Below, in pieces: positions 52,109-61,172 of a stretch of 64,000 bases of DNA (position 1 is the stretch's first letter; the number at the start of each line of letters is the position of its first letter). This DNA is from Methylococcales bacterium. Its GTDB lineage: Bacteria > Pseudomonadota > Gammaproteobacteria > Methylococcales > Methylomonadaceae. The stretch covers positions 1 through 64,000 of the forward strand of contig JAPLRR010000083.1 of the NCBI GenBank assembly GCA_026399075.1, given 5' to 3'. Under the pieces are notes generated by a model that worked only from the letters and a program-made list of their open reading frames with translations, ran no database searches and was not told the DNA's origin. The translations under genes and the position numbers were made by a program.

Positions 52109-53608
52109 TCAGGCAAATTCCAGTTGGATGCCAGCGGATTTTAGGTAATCCGCTTCTTGGATTAAGTCGGCGTGGGTCAAGGGCGATTGGCTTAGCCAAA
52201 GAGTGGGGAACTGTAAGTCAATTTTAGTTTTTTGGATGCTGATGGTGAAGTCAGGCAATTCATACTCATGGCGGTTACGGTGTAGCACCACGGCCAAGCG
52301 CAACACGAGGGTAAGGTTTAAGGCGCGGGTATTCCAAGGCAAGGGCAAATCGCTGAAACTTGATTTGGACAGTTTGCGCCTATGGGAGCGGATAATGGTG
52401 GACAGCAATATTTGATCTTGTTTGGAAAAACCCGCCAAATCACCGTTTTCAATGATATAGGCGCTATGTTTATGGTATTGGCTATGGGCGATGTCCATGC
52501 CTATCTCATGTACATCGGCAGCCCAATCTAAAAATTGGCAACAATTTTCATCACTGGCCCAGGCACAATTGTCGCCTAGTTGGGCCAGCATGACATTCAT
52601 GGTTTGTTTAATGCGGGCGGCGTGTTTTTTGTCGGTGCGGTAGCGTTCGGCAACCGATAGTACGGTGACGGAACGCATGTCATGGTTATAAATACGCCCC
52701 AATAAATCCTGTATCAATCCTTCGCGTAAGGCGCCATCGGCAACCGTCATTTGGCTGATGCCCAAACTTTTGAAAGTGGCGTAAACTATCGCCACACCCC
52801 CAACAAATACGGGGAGCCGGTCTGTTTCAAGATCCGGTAAATTAAGGTCGTTGATGTGTGCGCATTGGTTAATGTGCGCGACCAGTTTTTCCAGCCCTTG
52901 CCAGGTGATGCCGTTGTTGCTCCAGTTTTTTGCGAGTAGGACTCTGGCAATTGACCGCAAACTGCCCGACGCACCGATGGCCTCATCCCAGTTTTTGCGT
53001 TGGAATTTGCGTTGGTAAGGTTCCAGTTTTTGTTCGGCAAACAAGGTGGCTTGGTTGAAGGCGGACTTGGACAGTTTGCCGTCCTTAAAAAAGGCATTGC
53101 TGACCGAGACGCAGCCCATGTGTAGGCTTTCTTTTTCTTTGGGGGTGATGCCTGTACCGATAATGTATTCGGTACTGCCGCCGCCGATGTCCATGACTAA
53201 GCGTAAGCTGGCATTGCTGCTTAAGCTGTAAGCCACGCCCAAGTAAATCAAACGGGCCTCTTCTATGCCGGAGATGATGTGGATGGGGTGGTTTAGGGCT
53301 TGTTCCGCCTTGAGCAGGAATTCGGCGGCATTGCTGGCAGTGCGCAGGGTATTGGTGCCAACGATGCGGACACTGCCGGAAGGGAAATGGCGTATGCGTT
53401 GGCCAAAACGCTCCAAACAGGCCAAAGCCCGGTTCTGGGTGGCTTCATCCAAGAAATTGTCGGCATCCAAGCCTGAGGCCAGCCGCACCATTTCCTTCAG
53501 TCTGTCTATGGTTTGTACAGTACCGTCATTCAGGCTACAAACAATCATGTGGAAGCTGTTAGAGCCCAAGTCTACGGCAGCAACGGTTTCGGGTGGTTTG
53601 ATAGGCAC
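52109..53608 (-). CDS. ppx: Exopolyphosphatase / Ppx-GppA-family phosphatase
   Basis: The product has 499 residues. The ASKHA-fold signatures are seen: VAAVDLGSNSFHMIVCSL at the N-terminus, MDIGGGSTEYIIG (near 145-157), and the C-terminal HD-like region (AADVHEIGMDIAHSQYHKHS). Known role: releases phosphate processively from inorganic polyphosphate (Ppx) or hydrolyses pppGpp (GppA). The length and N-terminus fit Ppx. No ppk gene is next to it in this window. Confidence 0.9.
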   Translation of the reverse strand: MPIKPPETVAAVDLGSNSFHMIVCSLNDGTVQTIDRLKEMVRLASGLDADNFLDEATQNRALACLERFGQRIRHFPSGSVRIVGTNTLRTASNAAEFLLKAEQALNHPIHIISGIEEARLIYLGVAYSLSSNASLRLVMDIGGGSTEYIIGTGITPKEKESLHMGCVSVSNAFFKDGKLSKSAFNQATLFAEQKLEPYQRKFQRKNWDEAIGASGSLRSIARVLLAKNWSNNGITWQGLEKLVAHINQCAHINDLNLPDLETDRLPVFVGGVAIVYATFKSLGISQMTVADGALREGLIQDLLGRIYNHDMRSVTVLSVAERYRTDKKHAARIKQTMNVMLAQLGDNCAWASDENCCQFLDWAADVHEIGMDIAHSQYHKHSAYIIENGDLAGFSKQDQILLSTIIRSHRRKLSKSSFSDLPLPWNTRALNLTLVLRLAVVLHRNRHEYELPDFTISIQKTKIDLQFPTLWLSQSPLTHADLIQEADYLKSAGIQLEFA

Positions 53609-53749
53609 AGTTTATCCAGTTTTGTCTACGTGGTGTGATAATTTCTGATAGAATTACACGGTTTTTTGCCCGCAACACGGCGTTGGCTGTGGGGGATATT
53701 ATATCTAATTTAACTTATTTGAAGGCTGCCGTTAAGTGTTAGTTTCAGC

Positions 53750-54676
53750 ATGAACGCATTATCTATCCGTAACCTTAAAAAAACTTATAATAATGGTTTT
53801 GTCGCCTTAAAAGGGATTAACCTTGATGTGGAGGAGGGCGATTTTTTTGCTTTATTGGGGCCTAATGGTGCCGGCAAGTCCACAGCCATCGGCATTATCA
53901 GTTCCTTGGTCAACCAATCCAGCGGTTCGGTCAGCATTTTTGGCCATGATTTGATGACTGACCGTTCCCGGGCTAAAAGTTGCTTGGGACTGGTGCCGCA
54001 AGAGGTAAATTTTAACCAATTTGAAACCGTCAAAAACATTGTTTTTAACCAGGCGGGTTATTACGGCCTGCCGCGTAAACTGGCCCTTCAAAGGACGGAG
54101 CTGTGCCTTAAGCAAATGGATTTATGGGATAAGCGCAATACCGTGTCGCGGCGCCTTTCCGGCGGCATGAAGCGCCGGGTCATGATCGCCAGGGCGATGG
54201 TTCATGATCCTAAGCTATTGATTCTTGACGAGCCGACGGCGGGTGTGGATATAGAAATCCGCCGTAGCATGTGGCAAATGATGCAAGCCGTCAACCAACA
54301 AGGCACCACCATCATTTTAACCACCCATTATCTGGAAGAGGCGGAAAGCCTGTGCCGTAACATTGCCATCATTGACCAAGGGCAAATCGTCGAAAACACC
54401 GATATGGCGGGTTTGTTGGCAAGGCTGCATATCGATCATTTTGTGTTGGATTTGGCCGAACCGCTGGCCCAAGCCCCGGTTATTGACGGTTACCAGATTG
54501 AACTGATCAGCGACAAGGTGTTGAATGTTGCCGTTCCTAAGGAATTGGGGCTGAACCAATTGTTCAGCCATTTGAGCGCATTGCATATCACAGTCAGCAG
54601 CTTAAAAAACAAGAGCAATCGCCTCGAACAATTATTTATGGATTTGATTGACGCTAAACCGGTAGGCACTGAATGA
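53750..54676 (+). CDS. ABC-2-type exporter ATPase
   Basis: The product has 308 residues. Walker A GPNGAGKST (near 36-44), Q-loop VPQEVNFNQFET, ABC signature SGGMKRRVMIARAM, Walker B LLILDEPTAGVD and the switch TTHYLEEAE are all seen. The closest architecture is the YadG type. Known role: powers export by the partner permease; the substrate is not determined. Its stop overlaps the permease start by ATGA. Confidence 0.92.
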   Translation: MNALSIRNLKKTYNNGFVALKGINLDVEEGDFFALLGPNGAGKSTAIGIISSLVNQSSGSVSIFGHDLMTDRSRAKSCLGLVPQEVNFNQFETVKNIVFNQAGYYGLPRKLALQRTELCLKQMDLWDKRNTVSRRLSGGMKRRVMIARAMVHDPKLLILDEPTAGVDIEIRRSMWQMMQAVNQQGTTIILTTHYLEEAESLCRNIAIIDQGQIVENTDMAGLLARLHIDHFVLDLAEPLAQAPVIDGYQIELISDKVLNVAVPKELGLNQLFSHLSALHITVSSLKNKSNRLEQLFMDLIDAKPVGTE

Positions 54677-55440
54677 TAAATTATTCGATTGCATTAAGGA
54701 CGCTGGTCAATAAGGAAGTGTTCCGTTTTATCCGGATTTGGCCGCAAACCTTATTGCCCCCAGCCATCACCACGGCCTTGTATTTTTTAATTTTTGGCAA
54801 GCTGATAGGTTCACGCCTAGGCACGGTGCATGGCGCCAGTTATATGGACTATATTGTCCCCGGCGTGATTTTAATGTCCGTCATCAGCCATGCTTATGCC
54901 AATGTCGTTTCGTCATTTTTTTCGTCCAAATTCCAACACAATATTGAAGAGTTGCTGGTCGCACCCGTACCCAATTGGGTGATCCTGTTTGGTTATGTGA
55001 GCGGCGGCATTATCCGGGGCTTATTGGTTGGCGTGGTGGTCGCCTTAATTTCAATGGTGTTTGCGGATATTGCCGTCCACAATATGCTGGTTACGGTGAC
55101 CATTGCTATCATGACCGCCACCTTGTTCGCTTTGGCGGGTTTTATCAACGCCGTGCTGGCGGAAAGTTTTGACGATATTTCCATTATCCCGAACTTTGTA
55201 TTGACACCCTTAAGTTATCTGGGCGGTGTTTTTTATTCAGTGGATATGTTACCTGGCGTTTGGCAGACCATTTCCATGGGCAACCCCATTTTGTATATGA
55301 TCAATGCGTTCAGATATGGCCTGATTGGGGTCAGTGATGTGGACATCCAGTTGGCTTTTGCCATGACTGGTGGATTTATTGCAGTCTTGACCCTGATAAG
55401 TTTATTCTTATTATATAAGGGCATAGGCATTAAAAATTAA
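54673..55440 (+). CDS. ABC-2-type exporter permease
   Basis: The product has 255 residues with six hydrophobic helices. Family markers: the N-terminal RFIRIWPQTLLPPAITTALY, YMDYIVPGVILMSVISHAYA, LEELLVAPVPNW-like (IEELLVAPVPNWVILFGYV), and PLSYLGGVFYSVDMLPG. This fits YadH. Known role: forms the transmembrane path with the ATPase at 53750. Often linked to cell-envelope lipid or drug export; no substrate can be assigned. Confidence 0.92.
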   Translation: MINYSIALRTLVNKEVFRFIRIWPQTLLPPAITTALYFLIFGKLIGSRLGTVHGASYMDYIVPGVILMSVISHAYANVVSSFFSSKFQHNIEELLVAPVPNWVILFGYVSGGIIRGLLVGVVVALISMVFADIAVHNMLVTVTIAIMTATLFALAGFINAVLAESFDDISIIPNFVLTPLSYLGGVFYSVDMLPGVWQTISMGNPILYMINAFRYGLIGVSDVDIQLAFAMTGGFIAVLTLISLFLLYKGIGIKN

Positions 55441-55542
55441 GCGGGTGGGGTAAGCATCAAGGTAGCCCAGCATTTTTTTCAGACAAACGCAGGGTAAATC
55501 TATATCATGGCTGTTTTTTTTAATCACCTATAAGGTTTTATT

Positions 55543-56022
55543 ATGCAAGTTGCTGACAAAACGGCTGTTTCTATCCACTATACCTTGACGAATGATGAGG
55601 GCGAAGTCCTTGATAGTTCAAGGGGCGATGAGGCGATGGTTTACCTGCACGGCTTCGGAAATATCATTAGCGGCTTGGAAAATGCGCTGGTTGGCAAAGT
55701 GGCTGGTGAAAAATTTATAGTCCGTGTTCCGCCTGAAGACGCTTATGGCGAACTGATGGAAGAAATGGTACAAGTTCTGCCACGGGAAATGTTTGAAGGT
55801 GTAGATGCTGTTGAAGTGGGTATGCAGTTCCACGCCGATGTCAACGCTGGCGCTGGCATAGTCACTGTGGTGGCTGTTGATGACGATAATGTCACTATCG
55901 ACGGCAACCACCCTTTGGCGGGTGTGGCGTTAAATTTTGATGTGGAAGTGGTTGAAGTCCGCCCTGCCACGGCAGAAGAAACTGCCCATGGCCATATCCA
56001 TGGCGCTGGTTGCAACCATTAA
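55543..56022 (+). CDS. slyD: SlyD-type FKBP peptidyl-prolyl isomerase
   Basis: The product has 159 residues. FKBP and insert-in-flap (IF) domains are read as VSIHYTLTNDEGEVLDSS, MVYLHGFGNIISGLENALVG, RVPPEDAYGE and GNHPLAGVALNFDVEVVEV. The short C-terminal tail has His (TAHGHIHGAGCNH), as in SlyD, though far less His-rich than the E. coli protein. Known role: folding helper with prolyl-isomerase activity; the His/Cys tail can bind nickel, which may interest the nickel-dependent urease here. Confidence 0.92.
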   Translation: MQVADKTAVSIHYTLTNDEGEVLDSSRGDEAMVYLHGFGNIISGLENALVGKVAGEKFIVRVPPEDAYGELMEEMVQVLPREMFEGVDAVEVGMQFHADVNAGAGIVTVVAVDDDNVTIDGNHPLAGVALNFDVEVVEVRPATAEETAHGHIHGAGCNH

Positions 56023-56084
56023 GCATTTCCCCTAACACATTAAGCCTTCGCGCCTATGCGTTGTAAAGTTTAAAAATGGATTTT

Positions 56085-56110
56085 GTAGGTGCGGATTAAT
56101 CCGCACCTAC
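56085..56110. terminator. Perfect 26-bp palindrome after slyD
   Basis: GTAGGTGCGGATT is exactly complementary to the following AATCCGCACCTAC. With no U-run it may serve as a two-way transcription stop between slyD and the convergent binding-protein gene. Half copies are at about 50836-50849 and 62661-62675, so it is also a dispersed repeat. Confidence 0.55.
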
Positions 56111-56187
56111 GCCAGCATTTATCCAGCATCTAAACTCAACAGTGGCTGTTTGCAGTATTACGGGCCACAATCCCCAAAGTTCCCCGC

Positions 56188-57027
56188 TTACATTTTTACT
56201 GGCGCATCAACTTGATCCAACGGCAGTTTGCGCAAATCGTCCCAGTCTTTATCCTCCCCTGGTTCCCAGCCGCGCATGTTGAGCTTTTTTAAGGCCGCTG
56301 CCGCAGCGGGGTCGGCATCCATTGCATACATGGCTTTAGCCACGGCTTGCTGCACGGCTTCTGGAACATGCGGGTTGACCGCGAAAGCGTGGGGGGTATA
56401 AGAATCAGTGCGCCACAATACCCGTAATTGGTCACGGATGTCAGCGGGCGAGGCATCCAAGGTGCGCACCACACCACCACCAGCCGGATAAATTCCTTTG
56501 GCAACCGATAAGTAGACCGAATCGTGGGAGCTGACAAAGTGTGGGGTGAAGGCAATCCCGAGTTTTTTCAGCTGTATACGCGGTAAGACGCTGGCGGCAA
56601 ACGAAGCCGGTGCTGGAAATGCCATATCCTTGCCCGCCAGTTGGTTAATGTCTGTGATGGCACTATCTTTACGTACTACGATTACCCCTTGTAAGCGTGT
56701 GCCTTTTTCCTTGGCGATGGCCCGGTAGCCCGGCGCTTTGCTGAACACCACATAATGGTAAGGGTTCATATAGGCAAAGTCATATTCGCCCTTAGCCAAA
56801 CGCTGTTCAAACTCCGGGATGCTAGGTGCCGTCTTAAAACTCAAGGTGACCCCCGCGTTTTTTTGCAAGGACGCTAGCAAGGGTGTCCAGTTGCTGGCAA
56901 GAACGGCGGCAGCTTGTTGCGGCACGATGCCCACGGTATAGGTTTCGGCTTGTACAGGTAAGGCGACAGTAAGCAGCCATAGGCTGGCGACTAACAGTTT
57001 TAAAGGGCGGCTAGGCATAAATTTCAT
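56188..57027 (-). CDS. PhnD-like periplasmic substrate-binding protein
   Basis: The product has 279 residues with a signal peptide (LLVASLWLLTVALPVQAE). The mature protein is the PhnD/SsuA-like type: YTVGIVPQQAAAVLASNWTP LL, FAYMNPYHYVVFSKAPGYRA IAKEKG, MAFPAPASFAASVLPR and FVSSHDSVYLSVAKGIYPAG GG. Known: binds phosphate, phosphonate or phosphite, or acts as a sensory partner of kinases. No ABC permease or ATPase genes for it are adjacent. It is divergent from the hybrid kinase at 57947. Confidence 0.85.
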   Translation of the reverse strand: MKFMPSRPLKLLVASLWLLTVALPVQAETYTVGIVPQQAAAVLASNWTPLLASLQKNAGVTLSFKTAPSIPEFEQRLAKGEYDFAYMNPYHYVVFSKAPGYRAIAKEKGTRLQGVIVVRKDSAITDINQLAGKDMAFPAPASFAASVLPRIQLKKLGIAFTPHFVSSHDSVYLSVAKGIYPAGGGVVRTLDASPADIRDQLRVLWRTDSYTPHAFAVNPHVPEAVQQAVAKAMYAMDADPAAAAALKKLNMRGWEPGEDKDWDDLRKLPLDQVDAPVKM

Positions 57028-57946
57028 GACGATCCTTAGTTAATAAAGGTGGTTTTTATTCATATTGGTAGTTAATTTAGCGTAACTATTTAGCCCCCTA
57101 GCATTCCCCCCAATTTTACAAACGGGGAAAGGTTGCTAGGGTTCGAGGAGGATTTATTTAGCAAGTCCTTGGCGACACTGGGGGATATGTCTAGTTAAGC
57201 AATGTTTTTTTGCCTGAAAGTAATCTTGGTTCCTAGAATAGTTGGTTTTTCACAAGCACCCAGGCTTTCAAATGATAAGGCATTTCCCTACCCAAAAATG
57301 CCATAGCAAATGCAGTGCCAATAATGGCTGGTGGTTTGGGGTGGTATTAGCCTGCTTAAGGTTATTGCACAACTTGAATGGTGATACAGGGGGTTTTAGC
57401 TGGAATTGTCCCTAATAATCCAGTAGCCATAGAACTGTGGCCATTGCTTTTGTTGGCAAGTGGTGCGCCGTAGTGACCTGATTTTTGCAAAATGGGAATC
57501 CGTTCGTTGCAAAATGCAAATACTTAGACGGTTTCAACACCTAGGTGGTGGTTGCATAGCCAGACAAAGAAAAGCCTTTGTTGGTTTTTGGCAGGCGAGT
57601 TGTGGCTTTGGTTTTGATTGGGATGATGATCAATGGGGTGAATCAACACGTTGAAAAATTAGCCTTTTAATGGTTATACCTTGGCTGATTTATGCGTACC
57701 GGAACAATCGGCAGCAAATAATTCCCATACCGTTGGCTGGCGTTTTGGCGCACTATGAAAAACACGCTACCGTTTTTTGATATTCGGCGTTGATCCTGTG
57801 CCGCAGCCCAGCTAAATTTAAAAGACTTTATTCATCAAACTGTATAATATTTAGCTATTTGGCTTATGAGTGGTGCACTTGCTGCCCTTAGGCGCTTATC
57901 CTAACAATGGCATCATCGCTTTTTAACTGGCATCCTAATCCTCCCC
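57028..57946. other. 919-base gap between binding-protein and kinase genes
   Basis: No gene was supported. A 64-residue frame at 57460-57654 (from a GTG) has no recognised family, no ribosome site and an odd composition, and was set aside. The region could hold long leader sequences or remnants of a lost gene. I see no riboswitch-like structure by eye. Confidence 0.4.
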
Positions 57947-60900
57947 ATGAGTTTTCGCCTTAAAACTATTCTTGGCATTGCCTTTATTGAAGCCATGCTA
58001 TTACTGGCCCTCGTCATCATCAGTTTGGCCTATTTGCGTGATTCCAACGAATTGGAACTACAGCGCAGGGCTACCATGGCCGCCACTTTGTTTGCCACTG
58101 CCACTAACGATGCTGTTCTGTCCACTGATTTAGCGCGATTGGAACAATTATCCATCGACTTTTTAAAAAACCCCGGTGTTGTGTATGTGCGGATTTTCGA
58201 CAAGGAACGCTTGTTGGTGGAGGAGGGTTTTACCCAATCGGTGTTAAAGCGTCCTTTTCACGCTGACTCAACACTAGATTTGGTGGATGACGGCATTTAT
58301 GACACGTTTACGACCATACAGGCAGCTGGCCAAAATTTTGGCAGGATAGAGCTGGGGTTGTCGATTGACTCAATACAAGCCTTGATTGATGAGGCGAGGC
58401 GGCTCACGGTTGGTTTGGCAGCCTTGGAAATGGTGTTGGTCGCGCTTTTTTCCTGGTTATTGGGGAATTATCTGACCCGCCAACTGGCTGACTTGGAAGC
58501 GGCATCCAATCGGATTGCCCAAGGTGATTTTAGCCCACAATTGGCAGTGCGCGGCAAGGATGAGTTGGCACGGGTAGCCCATGCGTTCAACAGCATGTCG
58601 GAGCGTATGGGCAAGCTTTACCGTAACTTACAACGGGTGCTGGCCGAGGCTAAGCAACGGGGTGAACGGCTGCAAGCAGTGGTTGATTCAGGCTTGGATG
58701 GCCTGATTGCCATTGATAGGACGGGTTCAATCACCTTGTTTAGCCGGGCGGCGGAACAGATTTTTGGCTATCAGTCCAAAGAAGTCACTGGCCGTAATGT
58801 TAAAATGCTGATGCCCGAACCTTACAGGTCTAACCATGACCTCTACCTGCAAAATTATTTCGCTACAGGCCAACAACATATTATTGGCATAAGCCGGGAA
58901 GTACAAGGCCAGCGCAAAAATGGGGAGATTTTTGCCATGGATTTGTCCATCTCCGAGCTGCATTCGGCTGAGCAACCAGGTTTTCTTGGGCTAGTGCGGG
59001 ACATCACTGAACGCAAAAAAATCGACGAGCAGTTACAGGCGAGTGCAAACATGAAAAAAGCCATGCTGGAATCCAGTTTGGATGCCATCATCACCATCGA
59101 TAAGCGCAGCCGCATTTACGAGTTTAACCAATCCGCATCAGCCACTTTTGGCTATCAACTGGAAGAAGTTAAAGGCAAATCGATGGTGGAATTGCTTATG
59201 CCAGAGCGTTATCGTGTTTTACATAATCAAGGGCTGGAGCACTATATGCAGACCGGTGAGGCCGCTGTTTTCGGGCGGCGATTTGAAATATCAGCGCTAC
59301 GCCGGACTGGTGAGGAGTTTCCAATAGAATTGGCCATAACCCCGATCCAGCATGAAGGGGATTTGTATTTCACGGCATTTTTACGCGATATCAGTGAAAC
59401 CAAAGCCGCAGAAACCGCCTTACGGCAAGGTCGTGAGCAAGCGGAACATGCCAGTATAATCAAGTCCCAGTTTTTGGCGATGATGAGCCATGAAATCCGC
59501 ACCCCACTCAACGCCATTCTTGGCACCCAAGAGTTGTTGGCGGAGACAGATTTGGATGAAATCCAAAAAAACCACCTGAAATTGGGTATGGATGCCGGTG
59601 GCAGCCTGCTGAATTTGATTAATGATATTTTGGATTTGACTAAAGTGGAGGCTGGGAAATTGGAACTTGAACACTTTGTATTTGATGCGGTAAAAGTGGT
59701 CAATGAAGTGCTGCAACTGGTGGAAGCCAAAGCCCAAGAAAAAAACTTGCTGTTGATTAGCGTAGTGCCGCCGGATATTTCACCGTGGATTAGCGGCGAC
59801 CCTTGGCGCTTGCGCCAAGTTTTATTAAATCTGTTGACCAATGCCATTAAATTCACACCCAACGGCATGATTACGGTAAAACTGTCCCAGCAACCGGCAA
59901 CAGCTACCGATGGCGCATTGTTGTTTGAGGTCACTGACACGGGCATTGGTATCGCCGAAGAAGTGCAGCCGCGGTTGTTTGAATTGTTTATCCAAGCTGA
60001 CCCTTCGGATACCCGCAAATATGGCGGTAGTGGTCTGGGGCTGGCCATTTCCAAGCGGCTGGTGGAATTGTGCGGTGGCCACATGGGCTTGGATAGCCGT
60101 ATAGGTATCGGCAGCCGTTTTTGGTTTAGTTTTGGGGATGCCGCCCATCAGCCGATGGAAGTGCCCAGTGGCCGCAGTATCCAGGGTAATCCTGTCCGGA
60201 CACCTGTTCCCGCAAAGATTTTGCTGGTGGAAGATAGCCTGACCAACCAAGCGGTGTTATCGGCTTTGTTGCGTAGTGGTGGCCATCTGGTGGATGTCGC
60301 TGATAGTGGGGGCGCAGCCATTCTAAAGGTGCAAGAAAACCACTACGACATCATATTTATGGATGTCTCAATGCCTGATATGGACGGTATGGAGGCAACC
60401 CGCTGTATACGCCAATTGGGTGGGGAGGCTTCCACGGTGCCGATTATTGCCATGACTGCCCATGCGGTCAAAGGCTACAAAGAATTGTGCATGGCGGCTG
60501 GTATGAATGACTATGCCACCAAGCCCATCAGGAAAAGAGACTTGTTGGCTTTGGTGGACGAATGGCGCAGTGATGTCTGTGCAGAACCAGAACTTGATCC
60601 TGTATCTAGCACTGAAGCCGGGTTGCCGGTCGAAAATAGCCTGTTACTCGATGAGGATGTGCTATTGCAAATGGCCAAAGATTCAGGGATGGAGGATGTT
60701 TCAGAATTGTTGGGGATTTTTATGGCGGAGCTACAAATACGCATGGCGGCAATAACGTCAGCAGTCGCCTTACAAGACTTGTCAGCATTGGGGCGTGAGG
60801 CGCATACCTTAAAAAGTGGGGCGGCGACGTTTGGCGCTTGGCCCTTGCATACCCTATCGGTAGAACTGGACAAGTACTGCAAACAGGGGGATCTGGATGC

Positions 60901-60988
60901 CGCTTCAGACGTGTCAGTGCGCTTGGTGGCTTGTGGCCGGGCAACTTTGGCGGCGATAGCCGAACATTGCGGCAATGGGGCTTTATAA
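57947..60988 (+). CDS. Hybrid histidine kinase with HAMP, two PAS, receiver and Hpt domains
   Basis: The product has 1013 residues. Membrane helices at about 8-30 and 155-175 flank a periplasmic domain of about 125 residues. HAMP follows (about 178-228), then PAS 1 (about 243-355) and PAS 2 (about 370-485). HisKA has His515 (MSHEIRTPLNAI); HATPase has N-box NLLTNAIKFT (near 628-637), DTGIGI and GSGLGLAI. The receiver has Asp806 (IIFMDVSMPD) and the C-terminal Hpt has His953 (EAHTLKSGAATFG). This allows a full phosphorelay in one chain. The sigma-54 regulator 185 bases downstream is the likely partner. Confidence 0.92.
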   Translation: MSFRLKTILGIAFIEAMLLLALVIISLAYLRDSNELELQRRATMAATLFATATNDAVLSTDLARLEQLSIDFLKNPGVVYVRIFDKERLLVEEGFTQSVLKRPFHADSTLDLVDDGIYDTFTTIQAAGQNFGRIELGLSIDSIQALIDEARRLTVGLAALEMVLVALFSWLLGNYLTRQLADLEAASNRIAQGDFSPQLAVRGKDELARVAHAFNSMSERMGKLYRNLQRVLAEAKQRGERLQAVVDSGLDGLIAIDRTGSITLFSRAAEQIFGYQSKEVTGRNVKMLMPEPYRSNHDLYLQNYFATGQQHIIGISREVQGQRKNGEIFAMDLSISELHSAEQPGFLGLVRDITERKKIDEQLQASANMKKAMLESSLDAIITIDKRSRIYEFNQSASATFGYQLEEVKGKSMVELLMPERYRVLHNQGLEHYMQTGEAAVFGRRFEISALRRTGEEFPIELAITPIQHEGDLYFTAFLRDISETKAAETALRQGREQAEHASIIKSQFLAMMSHEIRTPLNAILGTQELLAETDLDEIQKNHLKLGMDAGGSLLNLINDILDLTKVEAGKLELEHFVFDAVKVVNEVLQLVEAKAQEKNLLLISVVPPDISPWISGDPWRLRQVLLNLLTNAIKFTPNGMITVKLSQQPATATDGALLFEVTDTGIGIAEEVQPRLFELFIQADPSDTRKYGGSGLGLAISKRLVELCGGHMGLDSRIGIGSRFWFSFGDAAHQPMEVPSGRSIQGNPVRTPVPAKILLVEDSLTNQAVLSALLRSGGHLVDVADSGGAAILKVQENHYDIIFMDVSMPDMDGMEATRCIRQLGGEASTVPIIAMTAHAVKGYKELCMAAGMNDYATKPIRKRDLLALVDEWRSDVCAEPELDPVSSTEAGLPVENSLLLDEDVLLQMAKDSGMEDVSELLGIFMAELQIRMAAITSAVALQDLSALGREAHTLKSGAATFGAWPLHTLSVELDKYCKQGDLDAASDVSVRLVACGRATLAAIAEHCGNGAL

Positions 60989-61172
60989 CTACCGGCTGCT
61001 GATCAATGCCTTCATATAGTTGGGTGGAGCAGCTTTAGGCGTACCCACCCTAACCAATAAGTTTCCACCGAATAACCTGGTTTGCTTTTGACCCGCTCTG
61101 GCAAGCCGTAATGCTAACCGTTATGATATGTAAGTGTCATAGTAACCCAACCAAAACCATAGCGATAAACCC

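Noticed and set aside
57588-57606. Possible sigma-54 promoter (TTGGCAGGCGAGTTGTG)
   Set aside because: The last base of the -12 element does not match (GT, not GC), and it is 340 bases from the kinase start; too weak to list.
57460-57654. 64-residue frame from a GTG in the 919-base gap
   Set aside because: No ribosome site, odd composition and no family; it may be a relic but cannot be supported.
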